Source: Dokdonia pacifica
GTDB taxonomy: Bacteria; Bacteroidota; Bacteroidia; Flavobacteriales; Flavobacteriaceae
Direction of reading: 5' to 3'
Length of the DNA stretch: 64,000 nt
NCBI RefSeq assembly: GCF_900188275.1
Contig: NZ_FZNY01000001.1
Location: 1,426,001-1,490,000 of the forward strand
Under the pieces are notes generated by a model. That model was not told where the DNA came from and searched no databases. It saw nothing but the letters and a program-made list of their open reading frames with translations. A program made the translations under genes and the position numbers. How positions within the stretch are numbered: the first letter of the stretch is position 1; the number at the start of each line of letters is the position of its first letter. Positions 34,802 to 44,000 of this stretch are shown piece after piece.

Positions 34802-34833
34802 TTTGTATTTTATTTGTAATATGTGTATATTTG
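34802..34833 (+). promoter_or_regulatory. promoter for the holin-like gene (TTTG-N20-TATATTTG)
   Basis: TTTG at 34802-34805 and TATATTTG at 34826-34833 match the Bacteroidota consensus with the same 20-nt spacing as the promoter at 21762. The transcript would have a leader of ~155 nt before the ATG at 34998. Confidence 0.65.
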
Positions 34834-34997
34834 TAAAGAATCTTACGACTAAGAAACCAGAATATATGCTATGAAAAATTCTTGAGGTTTCTAGTCTTAC
34901 CAACAAACAGTCGAGAATATAGTGAAGCTTGCTACTAGCTAGGAAGCTTGTATCGCAACGCCCCAAACATGATGTTGAATTTTTAAAAACAATTGCT

Positions 34998-35432
34998 ATG
35001 GAAACAGAAAAAATAACAAAAGTCCTATTTTGGGTATGTACGATACTAGCGCCTGTACAAGGGATGATGGTGACTATGATCTTCCTGATTATCGTAGATT
35101 TTATCACAGGATCCTACGCTTCTTTTAAAAATGGAGTGGCCATACGTAGCTATCGTATCATGCATACCATTTCAAAGTTTTTTATCTATAACCTGGTGAT
35201 TTTGGCAGCCTACTTTATGGAAAAACATATTCTGGAAGAAATCCCATTATTAAAAATTATTGCAGGCTTTATTGCCATTGCAGAAATCAAATCTATTCTA
35301 GAAAATTTTAATAAAATCTATGGGGTGAATCCTTTTAAAGCCTTAACCAATCTTTTAAAGAATACCGCATTAAAAGATACCTTAGATCAACTTTCGGAAG
35401 ACCCTTCCAAAAAGAAGAAAAAGAAAGTGTGA
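34998..35432 (+). CDS. phage-holin-family membrane protein
   Basis: 144 aa from the ATG at 34998 (METEKITK); an upstream TTG at 34929 is less likely. Three to four hydrophobic segments (about residues 10-35, 60-80, 90-110) and DFITGSYASFKNG match phage_holin_4/toxin-secretion holin proteins. The basic tail (DPSKKKKKKV) is typical of holins. Standing at the end of the toxin/immunity locus, it may let cells release toxin or particles by lysis; that role is inference. A composite bidirectional terminator follows. Confidence 0.8.
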   Translation: METEKITKVLFWVCTILAPVQGMMVTMIFLIIVDFITGSYASFKNGVAIRSYRIMHTISKFFIYNLVILAAYFMEKHILEEIPLLKIIAGFIAIAEIKSILENFNKIYGVNPFKALTNLLKNTALKDTLDQLSEDPSKKKKKKV

Positions 35433-35630
35433 ATTTGGATCAAAAATTAAATGACCTATCAAAAAGTTGTCGTAAAATTTGAAGTGAAGATTCCGTAGAA
35501 TTTCATATTGTTTGAGCAAAGCGAGTTTAGGAAATTCAGGAATTGAGCAATAAATTTAGACAAGGTTTTGTAAGTCTAGACTTTTTTGATTCTTTTTTTG
35601 GCAATGAAAAAAAGAATAACTAGTTAAAAC

Positions 35631-35688
35631 ACAAAAGGTGACTGAGTGATTTACCGAAGGTAAATGGTATCGAAGTCACCTTTTGTAT
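35631..35688. terminator. bidirectional terminator between holin and haloperoxidase genes
   Basis: ACAAAAGGTGACT and AGTCACCTTTTGT pair over a nested ATTTACC/GGTAAAT hairpin; T-tracts flank both sides, serving the convergent genes at 34998 and 35708. Confidence 0.85.
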
Positions 35689-35707
35689 TTTATTAAATAT
35701 AAGCGAA

Positions 35708-37900
35708 CTACTGCTTTATAATCTTCACCGTTTGTGAGGTGTTTTGCGCTTTATCTAGAATAGACAAAAAGTAAATTCCAGTCGTTAACTTCTCTACATC
35801 TAGCGTTGTACTATTGGCAGTCATTTGCTTTGTTTCAGAGAGTACTCTTTTTCCATCAATACTATACACTGTAAGAGTTACATCACCTTGATAAGCTCCA
35901 GAAATTTGAAGTAGGTTTGCTACAGGATTTGGAAATACGGTTACAGGGGTGATCACTGCTTCTTCTGTGCTTAAAGCTTCACCAGAAAAATAGGCAAGTC
36001 CTCTATCATACACATCGTTTCCTATTTCTTCTCCTAAAAAACGCCCAGGAATATCATCTATAGGAGGGTGAATACCTCCCCAGATTCTAGATAAACTAGT
36101 TTGATCAGAGGCATCTTTATAGGTAGCCCATTGTAGTGTCATATCTACTGAAGGGCCTTCTTCAAATACAAGAAATTCATTTTGAGCAATGTCAAAGGTT
36201 CCCATTCCTCCTGGGAAAAACGGATCACCCGTTACTAGCGTAAGAATTTGAGCGGCCGCACTAGAAAATGTAGAGTGCCCAGAGATATACCCTGCAAAAG
36301 GAGGGGTAACAAACGTAGGTCTTTGATATGGCCACCATCTATTAGCATAAATCCAATCTACACCCGCAACATCAGTATCAGGGTCTTCAATAAAATCAGG
36401 ACCTTTCCATGCATTCATTTTTAGTTTCCCAACAAATTCATTTGCATCACCCGCTAGCGGATCTCCTTCTTCAATCACTTCAATAAGTCCGTCAATAAGT
36501 GGAAGTCCATGTGGATCATAGTTAGTCAAAGAGTTGTCATCACTTTGTCCTTTTCCAGCCATATAACGTATGGCAGAGATAGGGCGTACATAGTCATAAT
36601 ATCCTTTTAATCCCCATGTGTTGACAGCACTGTCATGCATAGCTGCGCCTAATAAGAAATAGGTTTTGATATCCCATTCCAAATCACTTAACGTTTCCCC
36701 TTCACCACCTATTTTCTTTTCTAGAAGAGGGTTATCATTTACATAATTCAAAATGGTAAACCAATGTCCTGGTGGTGTTTCAGAATCTGGACCATCAGCC
36801 CAAAATTCGGCAAGTACTCTTGCATAATCTGCTCTAGGAACCATTTGTGTTTCATACGGCTGTCCTGTTGCTGGATTTACAGTATGTCCAATACTGGCAT
36901 CACCGCCATTTTCAAAATCATAAAAGGTTTGATATTCTTCAAAGGTAGTAGGGTAGCTTTGTATATTTCCAATGCTTGCAGGAGAAATATCTATCATCAC
37001 CCCATCTGCTGGGTCTAACTGTTTTGACCAAGAAGCTACTAATCCAAATCCCCATTTATAAGGATCTTGTAAGGCATCGCCATCAGAATCTTGAATATAT
37101 GACGGACTTCCAGGATCATTATATACATAGTAATCAAATCCGTTTATAGGAAAGATTTCCAAATCATCTTCGCTTAGTGCAAAAGGCGTTACAATGCCCC
37201 ATTCTGGACTTAAAAAATCAGGTACTTGCGTAGGAATTGGATTTCCAGATTGATCTATAAATGTCTCAAAAGAAAGCGGTTGCCACCTGTTTGGATCTAT
37301 ATCATTAGTTTCTTCATACATATCTAATAATAAAGGATCATTTACAGGAAGATAGGATGTGTTTCCATAATCAAAATCTTCATTAGAACCATCTTGTAAT
37401 CCAAAAGCAATCATTTGTTCAGCCATATAATTTCCTAAAGCAGCAAACGATCCTGAAGAGTAATCAGTATCTGTAAAAGAAGCATCATATGATAATTCAG
37501 AAAATTTGGCTTCTAGTGCAGGTAATGTGTCGTCAGCTCCAGGCGAATTGGCAAATCGATGCATTAATAATCGAAATACAGCATAACTTATCACTTCGTC
37601 TCTTGTCGCTTCTAATTCGGCTTCATCAGTGGGAATTGTGATTTCTTCATAGGGAACTTGAAAACCACCAAAAGATTTTCCTAAAAATAAAGGAACAGAG
37701 GTTTCATCAAAAATAGCCCATGCATCATACATCAATACCGATGAGTGAAAAAGATTACGTGCATGTACCGTAGGACGAGCAAAATCATTACGGACGGCTT
37801 CTAAAAGTTCTTCATTCCATTCTCTAGCAATAGATTCCTGAGAATGTATAGAGATCGTACCTAAACATAAAAAAAGTACACAGAGTAATGTTCGCATCAT
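35708..37900 (-). CDS. secreted vanadium-haloperoxidase-like (PAP2 superfamily) protein with T9SS sorting domain
   Basis: 730 aa from the ATG at 37900 (MMRTLLCV), giving a normal signal peptide; the longer frame from 37942 adds 14 residues. The C-terminal half has the PAP2/haloperoxidase core: RPISAIRYM, the phosphate/vanadate-binding SGHSTFSSAAAQ and RIWGGIHPPIDD with the second conserved His. The last ~75 residues (VTVFPNPVANLL ... GIYFLSILDK) are a type A T9SS sorting domain, so the protein is exported through the outer membrane. Close marine relatives can be bromo/iodoperoxidases or phosphatases; halide choice cannot be told. Confidence 0.85.
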   Translation of the reverse strand: MMRTLLCVLFLCLGTISIHSQESIAREWNEELLEAVRNDFARPTVHARNLFHSSVLMYDAWAIFDETSVPLFLGKSFGGFQVPYEEITIPTDEAELEATRDEVISYAVFRLLMHRFANSPGADDTLPALEAKFSELSYDASFTDTDYSSGSFAALGNYMAEQMIAFGLQDGSNEDFDYGNTSYLPVNDPLLLDMYEETNDIDPNRWQPLSFETFIDQSGNPIPTQVPDFLSPEWGIVTPFALSEDDLEIFPINGFDYYVYNDPGSPSYIQDSDGDALQDPYKWGFGLVASWSKQLDPADGVMIDISPASIGNIQSYPTTFEEYQTFYDFENGGDASIGHTVNPATGQPYETQMVPRADYARVLAEFWADGPDSETPPGHWFTILNYVNDNPLLEKKIGGEGETLSDLEWDIKTYFLLGAAMHDSAVNTWGLKGYYDYVRPISAIRYMAGKGQSDDNSLTNYDPHGLPLIDGLIEVIEEGDPLAGDANEFVGKLKMNAWKGPDFIEDPDTDVAGVDWIYANRWWPYQRPTFVTPPFAGYISGHSTFSSAAAQILTLVTGDPFFPGGMGTFDIAQNEFLVFEEGPSVDMTLQWATYKDASDQTSLSRIWGGIHPPIDDIPGRFLGEEIGNDVYDRGLAYFSGEALSTEEAVITPVTVFPNPVANLLQISGAYQGDVTLTVYSIDGKRVLSETKQMTANSTTLDVEKLTTGIYFLSILDKAQNTSQTVKIIKQ

Positions 37901-38080
37901 AATTTCAGCTTTTAAGGATTGGTTTAGTGAGTATGTAGTCAATACTACATTTTTGTGATTATTGTAAAAGTATGAATTCTTAAGAATGTATCATTTATAT
38001 TGCCTGTTAAAAACACAGTTTAGTGCTTTTATTTTACCAATAATGACTGTAAAATATGTATTTACAGTATGTTATAAATA

Positions 38081-38111
38081 AAAAACACTAAGAGGTTCTC
38101 TTAGTGTTTTT
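38081..38111. terminator. terminator downstream of the SPFH gene
   Basis: AAAACACTAAGAG and CTCTTAGTGTTTT form a perfect 13-bp stem over GTT, flanked by A and T runs. Confidence 0.92.
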
Positions 38112-38124
38112 ATAAGTTTATGGA

Positions 38125-39225
38125 TTATTTTGTTGTAAATAGTTCCTTTAATTGTGTAACCATCCCACTATTTCCAGTAAGGGTAATTTCACCAATTTTG
38201 TCAGCTATTTTTTCAACATATTCCATTTCTTTCAGCTTATAAAGCATTTCATTTTCTTCCATAAGCTTTGCAGTATTTAATAAACTACGTGTACTTGCGG
38301 TTTCTTCTCTACGAGTGATGACATTTGCTTGCGCTGTTTTTTGTGCAATGAGCACACGATTCATAATGTCTTTCATTTCTCCAGTAAGAATAATATCACG
38401 CACGCCACAATGTAGTACCGTAACTCCTAGCTTTTTTGCAATGTCTTTACTGTCTTCAAAAACAGATTGCGCCAGTGCTTCTTTACTTTCTAGTAATTCA
38501 TCTAGTGTATAACTTCCTACAAAAGCACGTAATGCAAGTTGTAATGATACATATAGTTGCTTTTCATACTCTTTTGTTTCTAGCAATGCTTTCTCAACAT
38601 GCGTTACTTTATACTGTGCATAAAAGTTTAAACGTACCGTCGCTTTATCTTTAGTAAGTAACTCTTGACCTGCTATTTCTAGTTGCAATTGACGTAAATC
38701 TGCTTTTGCAATTTTAATAGTAGTGTCATTACGCCAAAAACGATACGTACCTCCAGTTAAGGTTTTTACATATTCATCATTTACTAACATGACTGCTTTT
38801 TCATGAGCAGCTACTTCAAACACACGAATGTGACTGTGTAAGTCATACTTAGCAAATACAGCTTTGTCTATCTTTTCTGTGATGTAAATCTTCGTAAGAT
38901 CAGCGCGAGTAAAATCATAGGTTACAAGGCCTTTCCAGAAGACATAACGTCCTGCAGTAAGCGTTTGGCTATATTTTCCATTTTTGTATACAATCACAAT
39001 CTCGTGATCTAATACATCAATAACATGCCATAAGTCAGTAAGCTCTTTATCTCGTAAAAAGACTTCTAGGTCTAATGCATTTGATGTAAAAGAAAGAGAG
39101 GTGTTGTATATGTTTACGCTTTCGCGAAAGCGTACCCAGTGTGCACCCTCTGTAAGGACACGTTTGTAATCTCCATTTTTGAAGACTAAGCCGACTTTAC
39201 CGGCATTAATACGTACTTTTCTCAT
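38125..39225 (-). CDS. SPFH/Band 7 domain protein (slipin-like, soluble)
   Basis: 366 aa, no membrane helix. The N-terminus holds three short repeats of the type V-x-x-x-NGxYxxxLTxGxYxFW (about residues 10-30, 78-98, 152-172), then an SPFH domain (about 170-300, ADLRQLQLEIAGQELLTKDK, YTLDELL) and a C-terminal helical tail. Family members organise membrane proteins or act in stress responses. The gene contains the palindrome CGCTTTCGCGAAAGCG (39117-39132), read as RFRES. It is a single-gene unit with a terminator downstream. Confidence 0.82.
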   Translation of the reverse strand: MRKVRINAGKVGLVFKNGDYKRVLTEGAHWVRFRESVNIYNTSLSFTSNALDLEVFLRDKELTDLWHVIDVLDHEIVIVYKNGKYSQTLTAGRYVFWKGLVTYDFTRADLTKIYITEKIDKAVFAKYDLHSHIRVFEVAAHEKAVMLVNDEYVKTLTGGTYRFWRNDTTIKIAKADLRQLQLEIAGQELLTKDKATVRLNFYAQYKVTHVEKALLETKEYEKQLYVSLQLALRAFVGSYTLDELLESKEALAQSVFEDSKDIAKKLGVTVLHCGVRDIILTGEMKDIMNRVLIAQKTAQANVITRREETASTRSLLNTAKLMEENEMLYKLKEMEYVEKIADKIGEITLTGNSGMVTQLKELFTTK

Positions 39226-39399
39226 TTTTTAAATGCCCTAATAGGGTCTTTCATTTTAATTAAACATTGGTTTTGGGCATATCGCCCGAATAAAACTTCT
39301 ATGACCGGTATACATAGAAGTTATATTTTATTAGTAAAACACTATTATGAAAAGTCTGAAGGGCAAATTCAGAATAGTTAGTTGAACTAGATGCTATCT

Positions 39400-39515
39400 A
39401 AAAGGTGTAATTTTCGTCAAACTGAACTTGTTTCAGTTTCTCATTACACGAGTAACGAATTTGATAAGATTCTGAAATGAATTCAGAATGACGTATTCAG
39501 TTACTTTTTAATAGT
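39400..39515. repeat. REP-like inverted repeats in gene-free DNA
   Basis: CAAACTGAACTTGTTTCAGT and ATTCTGAAATGAATTCAGAA are imperfect palindromes of the kind common in Bacteroidota spacers. The rest of 39226-39886 has no ORF, only another palindrome copy at 39565-39578. Confidence 0.6.
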
Positions 39516-39900
39516 TTCTTCATATATTATTTTTCATTTCGCTAGTGCTATTGTTTCTGGCATAGCTTTCGCGAAAGCGTAATTCTTTTAAAAAACAATA
39601 CAAGAACTATCATCCTTTATGAACGGAATAAGAGATTTTATAGACTAGCCTACTATTGGTTTTTTAGAGATTGTAAACGAGAAAGAAAAGTATAGAAACA
39701 GTTCTTTGCCGAAAACAGGTACTATAAAAAAGCAACAATTTTGTAGCATCTAAAATCAATGATTCAAAGTGCATACAAGATTTGTTGTGATCTCCCTAAA
39801 GAGATAAACAACCGATAACCCTTGCATTGTTTATAATTTATACAGATTAACAGTCTGTTGATCAGTTTTAAAAGATGATCAGCTTGATGGTGGAGATGTA

Positions 39901-39954
39901 ACGTATCTCCTAACGTCAAAAAAGTGTAGTGCTCTACCGCTGAGCTACAGACCC
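39901..39954 (-). tRNA. degenerate tRNA: 5' half (acceptor GGGTCTG, D arm)
   Basis: The minus strand reads GGGTCTG then TAGCTCAGCGGTAGAGC, a textbook 5' acceptor plus D arm, but the following anticodon region (ACTACACTTTTTTGAC) does not close a 5-bp stem and no T arm follows. The matching 3' strand CAGACCC lies upstream at 39975-39981. Confidence 0.55.
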
Positions 39955-39974
39955 TTATTTTTCTGTATGATTGC

Positions 39975-40061
39975 GGGTCTGATAGGATTCGAACCTATGA
40001 CAGCTACGTCTCGTTTTTGCCAGAGCCTAAACCTGGTGCGTTTACCAATTCCGCCATCCTG
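39975..40061 (-). tRNA. tRNA-like, anticodon TAG (Leu), acceptor mispaired
   Basis: The minus strand has a Leu-type D arm (GGCGGAATTGGTAAACGC), an anticodon arm CCAGG-TTTAGGC-TCTGG with TAG anticodon, a long variable region and an intact T arm ATAGG-TTCGAAT-CCTAT. Its own acceptor strands do not pair: the 3' strand CAGACCC fits the downstream half-gene at 39954 instead. Likely degenerate. Confidence 0.55.
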
Positions 40062-40063
40062 AA

Positions 40064-40151
40064 AGCAGGAGTGGGACTCGAACCCACATAACGATGTGTT
40101 GATTTTTGGATAATCAAAAACCTCTATGTCAAGTTGGATATGCAGCCATCA
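40064..40151 (-). tRNA. degenerate tRNA with CCA-type anticodon loop
   Basis: T arm GTGGG-TTCGAGT-CCCAC with acceptor 3' strand TCCTGCT, a variable hairpin ACAT-CGTT-ATGT and a loop TTGATT-ATCCAAA-AATCAA (CCA). The D arm and 5' acceptor are not recognisable. Five bases of its 3' acceptor (TCCTG) pair instead with CAGGA of the next half-gene. Confidence 0.4.
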
Positions 40152-40216
40152 TACAAAAAATGTAATACCGCATACAATAGTGCTATACAGAAACACCCAA
40201 CAAGACTTGCATAGTG

Positions 40217-40290
40217 TGAAACAGATACGAGTCGAACGTATATCTTCAGGGCTTCAACCTGACGCTTATACCGCATAAGCTACTGTTTCA
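40217..40290 (-). tRNA. tRNA-Phe (GAA), copy 1
   Basis: Complete cloverleaf on the minus strand: acceptor TGAAACA/TGTTTCA (7 bp), D arm GCTT/AAGC, anticodon stem TCAGG/CCTGA with loop TTGAAGC, T arm ATACG/CGTAT. Atypical T loop TTCGACT. Confidence 0.85.
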
Positions 40291-40297
40291 GTATTGC

Positions 40298-40367
40298 ACG
40301 CCCACAAGGATTTGAACCTCAACCCTAAGTTTTGGAGACTTAGATGCTACCGTTACACCATAAGCGT
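40298..40367 (-). tRNA. tRNA-Trp (CCA)
   Basis: Acceptor ACGCTTA/TGGGCGT (two wobbles), D arm with GTAACGGTAGC, anticodon arm TAAGT-CTCCAAA-ACTTA, T arm with TTCAAAT loop. Complete but weak. Confidence 0.75.
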
Positions 40368-40402
40368 GTGTCATATTTGAGATATGTACTCTCAATATAT
40401 AG

Positions 40403-40476
40403 TGAAACAGATACGAGTCGAACGTATATCTTCAGAGCTTCAATCTGACGCTTATACCACATAAGCTACTGTTTCA
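40403..40476 (-). tRNA. tRNA-Phe (GAA), copy 2
   Basis: Nearly identical to copy 1. The anticodon stem is TCAGA/TCTGA, a compensated pair change relative to copy 1 (TCAGG/CCTGA), and the D loop differs by one base. Confidence 0.85.
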
Positions 40477-40502
40477 AGTGTACATCAAGAATATTGATGT
40501 AC

Positions 40503-40572
40503 GTGTCTCCCGAGAATCGAACTTCAGACTTGTAGGATTTACCTACCGTGCTAGCCATTACACTACAGACAC
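40503..40572 (-). tRNA. tRNA pseudogene, identity unclear
   Basis: Acceptor GTGTCT/AGACAC and a D arm (GTGTAATGGCTAGCAC) are present, but the anticodon hairpin GTAGG-TAAAT-CCTAC has a 5-nt loop and the T stem has two mismatches. Confidence 0.55.
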
Positions 40573-40607
40573 ATATGTATACTTACATATAGTAAGTGTT
40601 GGATACA

Positions 40608-40701
40608 GAGTGTGATAATGAAGTTTACGTATCGTAAACAATATTCTTAGTAGCTTAAAAATGTGCACTACTAAGCTGACCACCACCATCAGACCACACT
40701 C
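40608..40701. ncRNA. cloverleaf-like structured element without T loop
   Basis: GAGTGTG and CACACTC close a 7-bp stem around three hairpins (GTTTAC/GTAAAC, CTTAGTAG/CTACTAAG, CTGA...CAG). No TTCGA loop exists. T-tract follows on the plus strand. Possibly a decayed tRNA of the array or an independent small RNA. From 40702 to 41083 I see no gene, only the hairpin CCCGCCATACGCCATGTTATGACGGG-type repeat near 40750 and the leader of the next gene. Confidence 0.4.
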
Positions 40702-41083
40702 TTTTTTAGTATGAATTTTATTCATACTTAATCATTTTATTTTAAAATCCCGCCATACGCCATGTTATGACGGGATACCCCTTTTTGAATACCTCATTGA
40801 TTCCAAAAGATGAGGTCACTCAATCATTAATCACAGTGCAAATGTGAAAAGCTATTGCGCAGTCTTTTTGCGTAGTAATTAAAAAATATTTTTTTCCTAA
40901 AAAAGAATGGTTTTCTGTTTTGAGCAGGTGTTTTTTATACTCCTTTTCCAGAGGGGTTTTACGGCTTTTCCATAGAAATAAGGGGTATTGTGTTTTTTAA
41001 GGAAATTCTTGTCAATAGTTCCTTGAGTTTTTTATAACTTAACTAATAACTAACTTATTTTTAACACCTTATACTAATCAAAA

Positions 41084-44000
41084 ATGAAGAAAATTACACT
41101 TTTTATTTTATGCCTTTTTGGTGCGTTTACAGTTTACGCCCAAGACGGATCAATGTCACCTACCTCATATGGTCAAGCAGAATATATGAGAGAGATACCA
41201 GCACTATCTTCTATGGATAATATCATAGCTGCTGCTGGATTTGAACATGTAGCTCCTCCTAAACGCAGAGGATCCAATACATTTATTCCAGGAAAAGGAC
41301 TTCCTGCAGGACCAGATCCTTTACTTCAAAAACAAGGAGAAGTACAAGCTATTCAAGGAAGAGCTCCTGTGGCTTCTTTTGGTGCTCATCAAGGAACTGT
41401 ATTAAATGATCCAACGGGAGCAATAGGCCCAAATCATTATGTATATGCTTTTAACTCTGGTTTTGGAATCTTAGATCGCTCAGGAAATGTATTGCTTCCT
41501 GAAGCATCTTTAGGAACTATATTTCCAGGAGAGACATTAGGAGATCCTGTTGTAGTATATGATCGTTATGCAGATCGTTTTATTATTATGCAATTTAGTA
41601 ATACACCTAATGGTTTCTTAATAGCAGTAGGACAAGGGCCAGATCCAGTAAATGATGGTTGGTTTACATACCGTTTTAATACAGGATCATTTCCAGATTA
41701 TGAAAAATTATCTATCTGGAGTGATGGCTATTATATCACTGCAAATAAGGATCAAGGTTCTATTACAACAAGTGAGGTTGTATTTGCTGTAGAGAGAGAT
41801 GAAATGTTAGTAGGAAATCCAAATGCTCAATTAATAGGATTTCCATTACCAGGAGCATCAAATAATGGATTTTATAGCCCAGGAGGATTTAATGCTACAG
41901 GACCTACATTACCACCAGTAGGCGTACCGCATCCTATTGTATATATGCAAGATGATAGTTGGAGTGGTGTTTCTCAAGATCATTTAAAGGTCTGGGATAT
42001 TAGTGTTAATTGGAACAACCCAACGAGCTCTTCGATTTCAAGTCCGCAACAAATTAATACCGCATCTTTTGACGCTGTGTTTAATGGAGGGTCGTTTAAT
42101 AACCTCGATGAACCAGGAAGTGGTCCTAATATTGATGCTATTCAAGCAACGATGATGTACATGACTAATTATAGACGTTTTGGAACTCATAATTCTGCGG
42201 TCATGAACTTTGTAGTTGATGTAAGTGGAAATGATACTAGAGCAGGAATACGTTGGTATGAATTACGCCAAACAGGAGATAATCAACCATGGACTATTTA
42301 TCAAGAAGGTACTTACTCACAGCCTAGTTATAGTGTGTTCTGTGGAAGTATAGGAATGGACTTCCAAGGAAATATAGGATTGGGATATACCATTGTAAGT
42401 AATTCTATATTTACGTCATTACGATATACAGGGCGATTAGCATCAGATCCATTAGGAACCATGACAGTTGCTGAGCAAAATATTGTAGACGGAAATGCAC
42501 AAACAAATAGACCAGATGGACGTTATGGAGATTATTCACAACTTACGATAGATCCAACAGATGATTTAACGTTCTGGCATATTGGAGAATATATGAATGG
42601 AAGTGCAGCAACTGTTAGAAAGAGTCATGTGGCTGCTTTCCAAATTGGTTCGGCGGTACCAGATTCAGACCCTCCATCTACACCTACAAGTTTAGCTGCT
42701 TCAAATACAACAGCAACAAGTACTGATTTATCATGGAATGCTTCTACAGATAATATTGGAGTGACTGGATATGATGTGTATCAAGATGGAGTTGTGGTAG
42801 GAACCGCGTCTGGAACTAGCTTTACAGTAACAGGATTAAGCCCAACAACAACCTATAGTTTCTTTGTGATTGCAAAAGATGCTGCAGGAAATCAATCAGG
42901 ACAAAGTAATTCAGTAAGTGTAACCACAGGAGCGATTACTGCGTGTACAGGTGGAATTTCTTCATTCCCATATTCAGAAAGTTTTGAAAGCTCGCTGGGA
43001 GATTGGACACAAGCAACAGGAGATGATTTAAACTGGACGCGCGATTCTGGAGGAACACCTTCTAATAATACAGGACCTTCTAGTGGTGCTGATGGTGCAT
43101 TTTATATTTATGTAGAAGCTTCTGGAAATGGAACAGGATTCCCAAATAAGCAAGCGATCATCAATTCTCCATGTTATGATTTGAGTAATGAAACAGAAGC
43201 AACCTTCTCATTCCAATACCATATGTTTGGATCTAGTGATGCAGGTAGCATAGCATTAGAAGCTAGTAATGATAATGGACTTTCATGGACGGCTATCTGG
43301 AGTCAAACAGGAAATCAAGGAAATCAATGGAATACGGTAAGTCTAAACCTAGCGGCTTATGTTGGAAGTGGTGTTCAGTTACGTTTCAATAGAGTTACAG
43401 GAGGAACATGGCAAGCAGATGTTGCGATAGATGATATAGCTCTTACTACTTCAGGAGGAGGACCAGGAACAGGATGTTCTGGAGGTATCACTGCATTCCC
43501 ATATGCAGAAAGTTTTGAAAGCTCGCTAGGTGCTTGGTCACAAGCTACAGGAGATGATTTGAACTGGACGCGTGATTCTGGAGGAACGCCTTCTAATAAT
43601 ACAGGGCCTTCTACTGGAGCAGATGGTGCATTTTATGTATATGTAGAAGCTTCTGGAAATGGTACAGGTTTCCCAAATAAGCAAGCGATTTTAAATTCTC
43701 CATGTTTTGATTTGAATAGTGCTTCACAAGCAACTTTCTCATTCCAATACCACATGTTTGGATCTACAGATGCAGGAAGTATAGATCTTGAAGCTAGTAA
43801 TGATGATGGAAATACATGGACCTCTATTTGGAATCAAACGGGTAACCAAGGAAACCAATGGAATACGGTAACTCTTGACCTTGCCGCATATGTAGGTGGA
43901 GGGCTTCAGTTACGATTTAATAGAGTTACAGGAGGGACATGGCAAGCAGATGTTGCCATAGATGATATCTCTCTTACTACAGATGGAGGGCCAGGTAATG

